This document shows, piece after piece, positions 8,211-16,749 of a stretch of DNA of 38,497 nt. The notes under the pieces were generated by a model. It saw nothing but the letters and a program-made list of their open reading frames with translations, did no database searches and was not told where the DNA came from. A program made the translations under genes and the position numbers. The stretch's first letter is position 1, and each line of letters begins with the position of its first letter. The stretch lies in assembly GCA_965661115.1 (NCBI GenBank), contig CBFICO010000011.1, positions 1 to 38,497 on the forward strand, written 5' to 3'. This stretch comes from UBA6770 sp965661115 (GTDB lineage: Bacteria; Bacteroidota; Bacteroidia; Flavobacteriales_G; Salibacteraceae).

Positions 8211-8561
8211 ATGAAAAAAGTTTATTATCTGTCTACTTGTAGCACCTGCAAACGAATCATATCTGAATTGGATTTATACTCAAGAGGATTCGATTTTCAG
8301 GACATCAAAACTAACAAAATAACTCCGGAGCAATTGGAAGAAATGCATGCTTTGGCAGGTAATTACGAATCACTATTTAGTAGAAGATCTATGCAGTTTA
8401 AGGCAAGAGGTTTAGATGAAAAAACTCTAACCGAACACGACTATAAAGAGCTGATTTTATATGAATACACCTTTCTGAAGAGGCCCGTGGTAATAATTGA
8501 TAATCAGATTTTTATAGGGAATTCTAAAAAGAATGTGGAAGCGCTTGGTGAGGCACTTTAA
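8211..8561 (+). CDS. ArsC/Spx/YffB-family thioredoxin-fold protein
   Basis: 116 residues, the usual size of the ArsC-like family. The N-terminal CSTC (C10, C13) follows the first strand of a thioredoxin fold. SRRSMQFKARGL carries Arg residues typical of the arsenate reductase site, and LKRPVVIIDNQIFIG is the family's conserved C-terminal strand-turn. Members include glutaredoxin-linked arsenate reductases, Spx transcription regulators and YffB-type proteins of uncertain role. This sequence does not decide between them, and no ars operon is nearby. The start follows the -7 element and gives the normal N-terminus MKKVYYLSTCSTCKR. Confidence 0.85.
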   Translation: MKKVYYLSTCSTCKRIISELDLYSRGFDFQDIKTNKITPEQLEEMHALAGNYESLFSRRSMQFKARGLDEKTLTEHDYKELILYEYTFLKRPVVIIDNQIFIGNSKKNVEALGEAL

Positions 8562-8906
8562 TCAATGCTTTTCCTGCGTTTTGTAACGACAGCAATTTGA
8601 TATACTTTCATACTGTTCTTTGGTCGCTTTTGCGTAATCGTTATCGTGCCCAGCCTTGGCTAGTTTTTTCCCTACTTCTTCTGGAGTAGTTTTTCCTTCT
8701 TTGTAAACCAAGGTAAGTACATCGGTTTCCTTGTCCCAACTTGCAGACTTTACTCCTTTTGCCAAGTTTGCTGTTTCTTCAATGCGTTTTTTACACATAC
8801 CGCATATGCCACTTACCTTAAATTGGACTTCTTTGGTTCCCTTTCCTTGACCAAAAGTTGTACTTGCTATTAATATTGAAACGAATAATAAAATGATGTT
8901 TTTCAT
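8562..8906 (-). CDS. Secreted heavy-metal-associated (HMA) domain protein
   Basis: 114 residues: a signal peptide (MKNIILLFVSILIASTTFGQ) followed by an HMA ferredoxin-like domain with the metal site GICGMCKKRIE, and the C-terminal SNCCRYK commonly seen in the Bacteroidota members of this group. It probably binds copper or another soft metal in the periplasm. The start is set at the Met opening the signal peptide; an upstream in-frame Met would add an Arg-rich extension and is rejected. It converges with the ArsC-like gene with no spacer, and no metal ATPase gene is adjacent. Confidence 0.88.
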   Translation of the reverse strand: MKNIILLFVSILIASTTFGQGKGTKEVQFKVSGICGMCKKRIEETANLAKGVKSASWDKETDVLTLVYKEGKTTPEEVGKKLAKAGHDNDYAKATKEQYESISNCCRYKTQEKH

Positions 8907-8973
8907 AAACCTTGTTTTTAAGTTTCTGTTTCTTCTCAAAAAGCGTGCAATTTAAATTGTCAATTTCGCTGCT

Positions 8974-9858
8974 GTGAAAAACACAAATATAAAAGCTCAC
9001 TTGGCTTTATTTGGAGCCAACCTAATCTACGGTTTAAACTACTCGGTAGCCAAGGATGTAATGCCTACTTATATTCAGCCTTTTGGGTTTATTCTCTTGC
9101 GGGTAGTTGGTGCGGCTCTGCTGTTTTGGTTCTTTCACTCTATTCTTAGCTCCGAAAAAATTGACAAAAAAGATTGGCCCAGAATTGCGCTTTGTGGTTT
9201 GTTTGGTGTAGCCATGAATCAACTTCTATTTTTTGCTGGATTGAATATTACCACACCAATAAATGCAGCTATTATCATGACCTCTAATCCTATTTTGGTC
9301 ATTATTGCGGCATCCATAATTCTGCACGAAATCATTACCAAACAAAAAGTAATTGGACTAACCTTGGGTGTAATTGGGGCACTATTGATTATTCTGTTTA
9401 AAGCCGATTTCTCTTTTGATGCTAAAACCTGGCCGGGAGATTTAATGATACTTCTAAACGCAGCTTCTTACGGTGTTTATCTGGTTGTCGTTAAACCTCT
9501 AATGACCAAATACCAACCCTTAACCATAATTAAATGGGTATTTACCTTTGGGTTAATTTACGTTTTACCCTTCGGCTATTCCGATTTTATGGCAATCGAA
9601 TGGTCGAGCTTTCCAACCATAATATGGTTAGAGACAGCCTTTATAGTAATCTGCACCACGTTTTTCGCCTACCTGCTCAACATTTTTGCTCTTAAAAAAT
9701 TGCAACCTTCAACAGTAAGTACCTACATCTACACACAACCTGTTTTAGCCGCTTTATTCGCTATTCTGATGGGAAAAGATGAAGTTACTCTGGTTAAAGT
9801 AATTGGCGCTATTCTAATTTTTTCCGGAGTATATATCGTAAGTAAACGGTTTGCTTAA
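8974..9858 (+). CDS. EamA-family (drug/metabolite transporter superfamily) permease
   Basis: 294 residues with about ten hydrophobic segments in two EamA repeats. The first repeat opens with LFGANLIYGLNYSVAKDVMP and the second around the GDLMILLNAASYGVYLV segment. The substrate is unknown; family members export metabolites or amino acids. The start is a GTG giving MKNTNIKAHLALFG, which places the first membrane segment at the usual distance; no nearby in-frame ATG fits. It is transcribed divergently from the HMA gene. It is followed by a palindromic dispersed repeat rather than a recognisable terminator. Confidence 0.88.
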   Translation: MKNTNIKAHLALFGANLIYGLNYSVAKDVMPTYIQPFGFILLRVVGAALLFWFFHSILSSEKIDKKDWPRIALCGLFGVAMNQLLFFAGLNITTPINAAIIMTSNPILVIIAASIILHEIITKQKVIGLTLGVIGALLIILFKADFSFDAKTWPGDLMILLNAASYGVYLVVVKPLMTKYQPLTIIKWVFTFGLIYVLPFGYSDFMAIEWSSFPTIIWLETAFIVICTTFFAYLLNIFALKKLQPSTVSTYIYTQPVLAALFAILMGKDEVTLVKVIGAILIFSGVYIVSKRFA

Positions 9859-9874
9859 TGTAAAAAAAACTTAT

Positions 9875-9915
9875 AGATTCCCAGTCATTCCGGTGACTAT
9901 CGGAAGAGAATGACG
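9875..9915 (+). repeat. Dispersed palindromic repeat, copy A (AGATTCC...GAATGACG)
   Basis: It begins AGATTCC and ends GAATGACG like the other copies in this window, with an internal arm ATTCCG/CGGAA around GTGACTAT. The outer ends are longer than in the compact 26-bp copies. It lies between the EamA gene and the yicC promoter. Confidence 0.65.
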
Positions 9916-9968
9916 TTTCTCACTAAACTTACATCTAGTTCAAACTTATTCTGAAGAGAGGGCTTTAT

Positions 9969-9976
9969 TACCTTTG
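9969..9976 (+). promoter_or_regulatory. -7 promoter element TACCTTTG for the yicC operon
   Basis: An exact TAnnTTTG match 16 bases before the yicC ATG. A start about 7 bases downstream leaves a leader of about 10 bases. It probably drives yicC, gmk, nadD and the following genes. Confidence 0.55.
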
Positions 9977-9992
9977 CCAAAATTTAATTTTT

Positions 9993-10868
9993 ATGATTCT
10001 TTCTATGACGGGGTTTGGAAAATCCTCAAAAGAGTTTAACGGCACCAGGATTAGTGCAGAAGTAAAGACCTTAAACTCTAAAATGAACGATACAAAAGTT
10101 CGTGTTCCAAACTCCTATCGTGAGAAAGAATTGGAGATTAGAAACACCATTTCGCAGGAATTGCAACGCGGAAAAATTGATTTTGTGCTAACCTTGGAAT
10201 CAGCGCAAAAGGCAACTCCCATGAAAATTAATACCGACCTAGTGGTGGAATATCACCAACAACTAAAGGCTATCGGTAATGAATTAAAAACCGAAAGTAA
10301 AGACCTACTCGATTTACTTATGCGCATGCCTAATGTAATGGAATCTGAAAATCATGAATTTGACCCGGAGGAATATCAAGCTATTAAGGGAACTATAAAT
10401 GAGGCATTGGCTAATTGCAATAAATTCAGAGCTGACGAAGGCAAACAATTAGAGGCAGACCTAAAAAAACGCATTGAACTTATTCGCGAAAAACTGTATT
10501 CTATGGTCAAAATTGCGCCAACTAGAGTCGACAATAAAAAAGAAAAGCTATTGGCTCGTTTTGATGAAATGAAAAACGAAAACGCTGTCTTCGACAACAA
10601 TCGCTTTGAGCAAGAACTAATTTATTACCTCGAAAAGCTAGACATAACCGAAGAGCACGTTCGCCTTAAATCGCACCTTGACTATTTTACCAAAACCCTG
10701 GACGGAAAAGTTGGGCAAGGCAAAAAACTGGGTTTTATAAGTCAAGAAATGGGTAGAGAGATTAACACCATTGGCTCAAAAGCTAACCATGCAGAAATGC
10801 AGCGGCACGTGGTTGAAATGAAAGACGAACTGGAAAAAATAAAAGAGCAAGTACTCAACGTACTCTAG
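9993..10868 (+). CDS. yicC: YicC-family endoribonuclease
   Basis: 291 residues, normal for the family, starting with the hallmark MILSMTGFGKSS. The N-terminal YicC_N domain (about 1-155) and the C-terminal DUF1732 domain (about 205-291) are both present, the latter ending with LGFISQEMGREINTIGSKAN, the most conserved stretch. YicC proteins are RNA-cleaving enzymes linked to small-RNA decay and stress survival in other bacteria (family knowledge). The stop is followed after three bases by gmk, a pairing widespread in bacteria, so co-transcription is very likely. Confidence 0.95.
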   Translation: MILSMTGFGKSSKEFNGTRISAEVKTLNSKMNDTKVRVPNSYREKELEIRNTISQELQRGKIDFVLTLESAQKATPMKINTDLVVEYHQQLKAIGNELKTESKDLLDLLMRMPNVMESENHEFDPEEYQAIKGTINEALANCNKFRADEGKQLEADLKKRIELIREKLYSMVKIAPTRVDNKKEKLLARFDEMKNENAVFDNNRFEQELIYYLEKLDITEEHVRLKSHLDYFTKTLDGKVGQGKKLGFISQEMGREINTIGSKANHAEMQRHVVEMKDELEKIKEQVLNVL

Positions 10869-10871
10869 TCT

Positions 10872-11438
10872 ATGAATAAAAAAGCCATCATATTTTCAGC
10901 TCCTTCTGGTGCGGGTAAAACAACAATTGTTCGTGCGTTATTAAAGGAATTGAAAACACTATCATTTTCAATTTCTGCTACGAGTAGAGCTGGCCGAGGC
11001 GAAGAAGAAAATGGCAAAGACTACTGGTTTTTAAGTCCTGAAGAGTTTAAAAACAGGATAACCAAAAACGAATTTGTTGAGCATGAAGAAGTCTATCCCG
11101 ATCAATTTTACGGAACGCTAAAATCTGAAGTAGAGTCTATCTGGAAAAATGGCCAAGTAGTCATTTTTGATGTAGATGTAGTTGGAGGTTTAAACCTCAA
11201 AAAGTACTTTGGATCAAATGCACTTTCTGTGTTTGTGATGCCTCCAAACGTTGAAGAGCTAGAGAAACGTCTACGAGGACGAAAAACCGAATCGGAAGAA
11301 AAAATCAATATGCGTTTAAGTAAGGCAAATGAGGAGTTAGGTTACGCGGACCAATTCGATTTTGTTTTGGTAAACAACCAACTAGAAAGAGCCATAGAAG
11401 AAGCAAAAGAGAAAATTAGTAGCTTTATTGAGTCATGA
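10872..11438 (+). CDS. gmk: Guanylate kinase
   Basis: It phosphorylates GMP to GDP with ATP, in purine nucleotide and ppGpp metabolism. 188 residues, the usual length. A P-loop SAPSGAGKTT is near the start; SISATSRAGRGEEENGKDYWFL forms the GMP-binding region with its conserved Arg and Tyr/Trp residues; RLRGRKTESEEKI is the lid. The gene overlaps nadD by four bases (ATGA), indicating translational coupling. Confidence 0.97.
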   Translation: MNKKAIIFSAPSGAGKTTIVRALLKELKTLSFSISATSRAGRGEEENGKDYWFLSPEEFKNRITKNEFVEHEEVYPDQFYGTLKSEVESIWKNGQVVIFDVDVVGGLNLKKYFGSNALSVFVMPPNVEELEKRLRGRKTESEEKINMRLSKANEELGYADQFDFVLVNNQLERAIEEAKEKISSFIES

Positions 11439-12043
11439 AGATAGGTTTGTATTTCGGCACGTTTAACCCAATTCACGTGGGGCATTTAATTATTGCTAAC
11501 CACATGGTAAGCTACACCGATTTAGACCAAGTATGGCTGGTGGTGTCTCCTCAAAATCCGCTTAAAAAGAAAGAGAGTTTGCTTGCCGACTATCATCGTT
11601 TAGAGCTGATAAACAGAGCCATTTACGTCAACCCTTCTTTACGCGCTTCTGATATAGAATTTAACCTTGAAAAGCCTTCATATACTAGTGTTACCTTAGC
11701 GTACATTCAAGATAAATTTCCTATGCATGAATTTGCCTTGATTATGGGTGAAGACAATCTAAGAACTTTTCATAAATGGCGCAATTACGAGAGTATTTTA
11801 AATAATCACGAGCTGTTTGTTTATCCGCGAATCTTAACAGAGCAAGAGTTAAACGAGGGTGCTCAAAAAACCGCAGCTAAGCCTGCCATTGCTAATCACC
11901 CAAATGTAAAAATGACTGACGCTCCCATTATGAAAGTATCGGCTAGCTTTATCCGCAGATCCATTAAAGACGGGCACGATGTGCGTTACTTATTAACCGA
12001 ACCAGTTTTTAAGTACATCGATGAGATGAACTTTTACAAATAG
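11435..12043 (+). CDS. nadD: Nicotinate-nucleotide adenylyltransferase
   Basis: It joins NaMN with ATP to give deamido-NAD, the penultimate step of NAD synthesis. 202 residues with the nucleotidyltransferase signature GTFNPIHVGH (H14 and H17 of the HxGH-type motif). A late SASFIRRSIKDG segment takes the place of the second signature (ISxTxxR), with Ala-Ser-Phe in place of the commoner Ser-Thr. The start overlaps the gmk stop. It is followed after 17 bases by a transporter gene in the same direction. Confidence 0.95.
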   Translation: MKIGLYFGTFNPIHVGHLIIANHMVSYTDLDQVWLVVSPQNPLKKKESLLADYHRLELINRAIYVNPSLRASDIEFNLEKPSYTSVTLAYIQDKFPMHEFALIMGEDNLRTFHKWRNYESILNNHELFVYPRILTEQELNEGAQKTAAKPAIANHPNVKMTDAPIMKVSASFIRRSIKDGHDVRYLLTEPVFKYIDEMNFYK

Positions 12044-12060
12044 AAGGTTAGCTTAGCGGA

Positions 12061-13488
12061 ATGAACGCTGTACAAAAAATCGCTTTACTTCTGGGGCCAC
12101 TAGCTTTTGTAGTTTCTTCATTTTTAGCTGACTCTGATACTCGATTTGCTTGCATGCTCGGCATCGCCATTTGGATGTTGCTTTGGTGGGTTGCCGAAAC
12201 CGTTCCTTTGTATGTTACCGCATTGCTACCAATGATACTTTTTCCAGCCGTTGGTTTGTTTTCGCTAAAAGAAACCTTTGCACCCTATGCTAACCCAATA
12301 ATATTTCTGTTTATGGGTGGTTTTATAATAGCTCTGGCAATGGAAAAAAGGAATTTGCATTTGCGAATTGCCTTGAACTTAATGAGATTTACAGGCACCA
12401 AACCAACTCAAATAGTTTTAGGGTTTAGTTTGACCACCGCATTTTTAAGTATGTGGATATCCAACACCGCCACCACAGTTATGATGCTGCCGATAGCTAT
12501 GTCCGTTCTTCAACTTTTGCAACAAAACAACCAGGAAAAAGAGTACAAGAAATTCGGTTTAGCGCTTATGCTAACCATTGCTTACTCGGCAAATATTGGC
12601 GGCACCATAACTTTAATTGGTACACCTCCGAACATAGTTTTTGCAGGATTTTTTCTAGACCGATACAACATAGAAATTGGTTTTGGCGAGTGGATGCTAA
12701 TCGGTTTACCCTTTGGGATCATCATGCTATTCCTGTCCTTTTTTGTGCTTACCAAAGGCATGATAAAAATACGATTACCAAAAATTGAAGGCGCTAAAAA
12801 CCTAATAAACCAAGAGTTAAAAGCTTTAGGGAAAATGCAGCTAGCTGAGAAAATGGTTTTGGTAGTATTTGTACTCACTGCTGTTTTGTGGATGTTTAAA
12901 CGACAGGTAAACGACTACATTTTTGATGGCCCAGTGCTCAGCAACACCACCATTGCTATGTTGGGCGGTATTTTAATGTTTACCCTTCCGGTTGGTCTTT
13001 CTAAAAGAGAATTTGTGCTGCAATGGAAAGCCACTAAAGATTTGCCTTGGGGTATTTTGTTGCTATTTGGCGGCGGATTAAGCTTAGCTGCTGGATTAGA
13101 ATCGGTTGGGGCAATTGATTTAATTGGTAACTGGATTACTCAAAACCTAAATATCAGTATCTGGATTTTAATTACTACATTAACAGCAATCAGTTTGTTT
13201 ACTACCGAAATAATGAGCAACGTAGCATTGGTTACCGTGATTTTACCAGTGGTATTTGGAATCAGTGATCAAATGGGAGTGCCGGCAGTTGAATTTGCCA
13301 TACCGGTTACCTTGGCTGCTAGCTGTGCGTTTATGATGCCCATTTCTACCCCACCAAACGCAGTGGTTTACAGCAGCGGTCAAATTAAGGTTAAGCAGAT
13401 GATGCGGATTGGTTTGGTACTGAACATCGCAACCGTGGTAGTGCTGAGCTCTGTTATGTATGGGTTAATCGGGTGGGTTTTTGGGTAA
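12061..13488 (+). CDS. SLC13/DASS-family sodium:anion symporter
   Basis: 475 residues with about eleven hydrophobic segments. Two SNT-type hairpin motifs are seen: WISNTATTVMMLPIA in the first half with the following NIGGTITLIGTPPN, and the matching CAFMMPISTPPNAVV in the second half. These form the substrate and sodium sites of divalent-anion:sodium symporters such as VcINDY. Substrates in the family are dicarboxylates, citrate or sulfate; the exact one is not decided here. The close spacing to nadD and the CPBP gene suggests it belongs to the same transcription unit. Confidence 0.9.
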   Translation: MNAVQKIALLLGPLAFVVSSFLADSDTRFACMLGIAIWMLLWWVAETVPLYVTALLPMILFPAVGLFSLKETFAPYANPIIFLFMGGFIIALAMEKRNLHLRIALNLMRFTGTKPTQIVLGFSLTTAFLSMWISNTATTVMMLPIAMSVLQLLQQNNQEKEYKKFGLALMLTIAYSANIGGTITLIGTPPNIVFAGFFLDRYNIEIGFGEWMLIGLPFGIIMLFLSFFVLTKGMIKIRLPKIEGAKNLINQELKALGKMQLAEKMVLVVFVLTAVLWMFKRQVNDYIFDGPVLSNTTIAMLGGILMFTLPVGLSKREFVLQWKATKDLPWGILLLFGGGLSLAAGLESVGAIDLIGNWITQNLNISIWILITTLTAISLFTTEIMSNVALVTVILPVVFGISDQMGVPAVEFAIPVTLAASCAFMMPISTPPNAVVYSSGQIKVKQMMRIGLVLNIATVVVLSSVMYGLIGWVFG

Positions 13489-13493
13489 GAGAA

Positions 13494-14429
13494 ATGAAAC
13501 AAGCCCTTTCCTACTTCAAAGCGTATCATTCCGGTTACTTAAAGCCTATAGAATACTTGTGGGTGTTGCTGTACATAGGTTTGGTCATCTTTCTGAACTA
13601 TTTCTTTAGCATCGAAAACAGATTTATCGACAACATTCAACCGCCAATTAAGCGAGTACCTGCTTTTTTAGGGCTGAATTTAATAGGCTACTTTGGAGTG
13701 CTTTTTCTACTCAAATTATTTAGAGGAAAAGAACTAACGCTCCCAAAAAGTGCTTTAGGTTATTCGTTTTTAGGGTTGCTCATTTTATCTTTTGATCGTT
13801 CGATTTTCCCCTATCTACTCAAGCCAATTCTAGGTGGTTTAGCTTCTGAAGATTACTTCTTCGGCTACAAAGTACTCTACAACTCTTATGGTTGGGTTAC
13901 GATATTCTGTTCGTTATTGCTGCTAAAACTATTGTTGGATAAGAAAAGTGAAAACGGATTTTATGGTTTGCAATTAAAACGTGTTGATTTTAGTTTGTAT
14001 GGATATCTATTACTCGCCATAGTTCCTTTAACCGCAATTGGTGCTTTAATGAATGAGTTGGGTACTTTTTACCCGGTTTATCAACGCAGTTGGGGAGCTT
14101 ATTTTGCCGCACTGCATCAAATTCCGGAATGGGTTTCCGTGGTGATATTTGAGTTTTTTTATCTAACAGACTTCTTAAATACTGAATTGCTGTTTAGAGG
14201 CTTTTTGGTAATTGGAGCTGCTAAGTATTTAGGCAAAGATGCCATATTGCCAATGGCCGCTGCCTACGCTGTTTTGCACTTTGGTAAACCTGTGGCTGAA
14301 ACGATTAGTTCTGTTTTTGGAGGTTATCTATTGGGTGTATTAGCCTATTATTCCAAAAACATTTGGGGAGGCGTGGTCATCCACACTGCCCTTGCGGGCG
14401 GCATGGAATTCTTTGCCTATTTGTTGTGA
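13494..14429 (+). CDS. CPBP-family (CAAX protease/Abi-like) membrane protein with altered motifs
   Basis: 311 residues with about eight hydrophobic segments. The C-terminal third matches the CPBP intramembrane metalloprotease family (Rce1-like): TELLFRGF corresponds to motif 1 (EExxxR), YAVLHFGKP to motif 2 (FxxxH), and VIHTALAGG to motif 3 (HxxxN). Three positions are unusual: the first Glu of EExxxR is Thr, the Phe of motif 2 is Tyr, and the Asn of motif 3 is Ala. The first Glu is held to be important for catalysis in Rce1 (family knowledge), so activity is uncertain. The start at 13494 (MKQALSYFKAY) avoids a 16-base overlap with the transporter gene implied by the upstream GTG. Confidence 0.8.
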   Translation: MKQALSYFKAYHSGYLKPIEYLWVLLYIGLVIFLNYFFSIENRFIDNIQPPIKRVPAFLGLNLIGYFGVLFLLKLFRGKELTLPKSALGYSFLGLLILSFDRSIFPYLLKPILGGLASEDYFFGYKVLYNSYGWVTIFCSLLLLKLLLDKKSENGFYGLQLKRVDFSLYGYLLLAIVPLTAIGALMNELGTFYPVYQRSWGAYFAALHQIPEWVSVVIFEFFYLTDFLNTELLFRGFLVIGAAKYLGKDAILPMAAAYAVLHFGKPVAETISSVFGGYLLGVLAYYSKNIWGGVVIHTALAGGMEFFAYLL

Positions 14430-14437
14430 TAGTTACT

Positions 14438-14452
14438 CTGTCAGTTAGAGTG
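14438..14452 (+). repeat. Partial copy of the CTGTCAnTTnGAGTG interspersed repeat
   Basis: The 15-mer here matches the left end of the repeat at 34424-34475 at 13 positions. CTGACAG also occurs about 50 bases downstream in inverted orientation. The 102-base gap between the CPBP gene and the protease locus holds nothing else recognisable. Confidence 0.4.
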
Positions 14453-14531
14453 CCCAGACATTAAAAGCTGAACTTATCCCTGCCTGACAGTAGGCTGGGA
14501 GAACTAAACTTTAACTTCTTTAGCCGTCAAT

Positions 14532-16743
14532 CTATCGCTTTACAATTCTAATCACGTCAGAACCTGCAACTGTATTTACTTCTAACATGAAAACACCTGC
14601 TTTGTATTCTTCAGTATCCAACTGAATTGCTGAAGATTCGGCATTAAGTTCTTGTTGCGCTAACACTTTACCCGTTAAGTCAATTACGCGAATAGAAACT
14701 ATTGCTGCTTCTGCTTCAATATTCATTCTTCCCTTAACTGGGTTAGGATAAACGTTTAATCCACCGTTTGAAACTTCGTCAGAAAATATAGCAGCCACTT
14801 GACCTTCTAGAGCCGTCATACTTGCATGAACATCTACTTTTCCGTGACCCCAAACATTGCTTCCAACAGCAGGAATAGTTCCGGTAAATCCATCGGTAAT
14901 TGCGTTTTCTTTCAGTAAAGTTTTTACTCTATCTGGGGTTAAATTTGGGTCTAAACTCAACAGAAGAGCAACAACTCCGGCAGTGGTTGGCGAAGCCATT
15001 GACGTGCCTTGGAGCCCTGCGTAATAATACGTTTTACTGTTAAATGTTGTACCAGCAACTATCTCATCTTCTGATGCACCGCCAAATAAATAATTTTTAT
15101 TATCAAATGAATTTACAGCCGCTATAACATTGTTTCCTGGAGCCGTAATATGCGGTTTTACTCTGCCATCAGCAGTAGGACCATTACTCGAAAACTCTGC
15201 AATATCTCCCAAAGTCTCAGGGCTAGTTGTTACTACTGAATTTAATCCAGTAAAATTGTTGTTTGATGTGTATGCGCCTACTGCAATAATATCGTTTGCC
15301 GTTGCTCCGATTTCTCCAGCAGTGTATTCAACAACACCACCTGTAAACCCAGTAAGTGTTTGCCCAGCACCATCTATCAAAGAAAAATCTCCACCATTTC
15401 CATCGGTATTATTCCACATATGCACCATGTCACTTGACGAGGTTACATTTATGTATACTTCATAATCTGAGTTATTTAAACTGTACTCCACCTGAAAGTG
15501 ACTTTTTTGATTTAATGGGCTGGAAGACTCACCCGAAAAGGATAGCTCAGCTCTATCTGGGCCAACTGTAATTACCGTATCGTCATTATCGTTAATTGAA
15601 GTAGAGAAAAAATCAGATGAATATATATACATCTGTAATGTGTTGCTCCAAATATCTACTTGAACCGAGAAATCCTTTCCCTTTTCGCCCCACATGTCAA
15701 CAGTTGTGAAACCTTGGTTTCCTTCACTTAACAATGGGTAGATATAAATAGTATCACCCAAAAAATTGTGGCCAATATGTAATTTTGTTGAACCCTCATT
15801 ACCACAAGCACCAACAATAATTTGTCCTTCAGAAGCCAACTGATCAATCACTTTATCAGTACTTGACGTACCATCATGCGGACCTATATGCGAACCTAGG
15901 CTCATGTTAATTATACATGGTTTTGATACCGATTTAGCGTAATTAAATACGTAATTCAAACCATCAGGAACGTTTTCTGCTTCCACAAATACTAAATCTG
16001 TATTTGGTGCAATCCCTTCGTATTCTGCCTTACCATTTGCCGAACCACCAGCTACTGCAGCTACGTTAGTTCCGTGTGAACCATCTTGACTTGTGTACTC
16101 ATCTGCTAAAATATCAGTTGATGTGGTTAGTTCGTATCCATAAGTAAAACCAGCAGGAGGTGTTCCTGAGGTGTTCCTGTTCCCGATTGATTCCAAACCC
16201 TTTTAATGCGTATTGCACTTCCGTCTGCATAATAAAAAGCAGGGTGCGTCATATCAAATGCAAAATCCAATATTCCTAATACAACACCACCACCTTTATA
16301 GGTGTTACTTAAATCAGTTCCCGCATAAACTTTGTCTGCGTTAACCAATGTTCTTGCAGAGTTCAATTTCTTGCTAAACTTCGGTACCATGTCCACATAT
16401 TTTATCGACGATAAATTAGCTACCGACTCTATATCTGCTGGCGAAATATGCAAGGTGTAGTAATCGCCAATTGCAGAGTTTATCTTGTGACCAATTGCTT
16501 CTGCTTCACTCATAAAATCTGAACCCGCATGAACAATTATATCCACTTTTTGATCGATCTTATTGTGAGAATAAGGTGCTACAACATGTGCATTACCTCA
16601 GCTTCAAAAATTTGCGCATTGTATTTTTCATACGCGCTTGTAAGCATTTTTACGCCTGGTGTAAGCTTTGATTGTTGCGCCATTGCCGGCGTACCAAACA
16701 TCAATACAGCAATAGATGATAAAACGAGTAATTTCTTTTTCAT
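14532..16743 (-). pseudogene. S8 subtilase with T9SS sorting domain, split by two frameshifts
   Basis: A secreted subtilisin-like serine protease whose frame is broken twice. Fragment 1 (16743-16579) has a signal peptide ending TPAMAQQ and stops at TAG. Fragment 2 (about 16597 down to 16179) holds a propeptide-like segment and the catalytic Asp. Fragment 3 (about 16178 down to 14532) holds the rest. The first break is consistent with loss of one base at 16597/16598; the second is an 11-bp tandem duplication at 16157-16178. Undoing both gives 734 codons (733 residues) with an intact triad: D160 in GILDFAFD, H220 in DGSHGTNVAAVAGG, S578 in GTSMASP, plus the oxyanion N312 in GACGNEG. Residues about 657-733 form a type IX secretion sorting domain (LNVYPNPVKG ... 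KAGVFMLEV). An ACGNEG-to-GTSMASP insert of about 260 residues resembles a jelly-roll. The perfect catalytic set implies recent inactivation, phase variation or sequence error. Confidence 0.88.
16157..16178. repeat. 11-bp tandem duplication causing a frameshift in the subtilase
   Basis: GAGGTGTTCCT occurs twice in direct succession (16157-16167 and 16168-16178). Removing one copy joins the two protease frames as NQSGTGTPPAGFTYGYE, with no missing residue. Confidence 0.92.
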
Positions 16744-16749
16744 AGTTTA

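Noticed and set aside
8818..9000. 60-residue minus-strand frame across the HMA start and EamA start
   Set aside because: It overlaps both genes in other frames and has no start context or motif.
14532..16743. Programmed ribosomal frameshifting in the subtilase
   Set aside because: No slippery heptamer or pseudoknot is evident, and the second break is fully explained by an 11-bp duplication.
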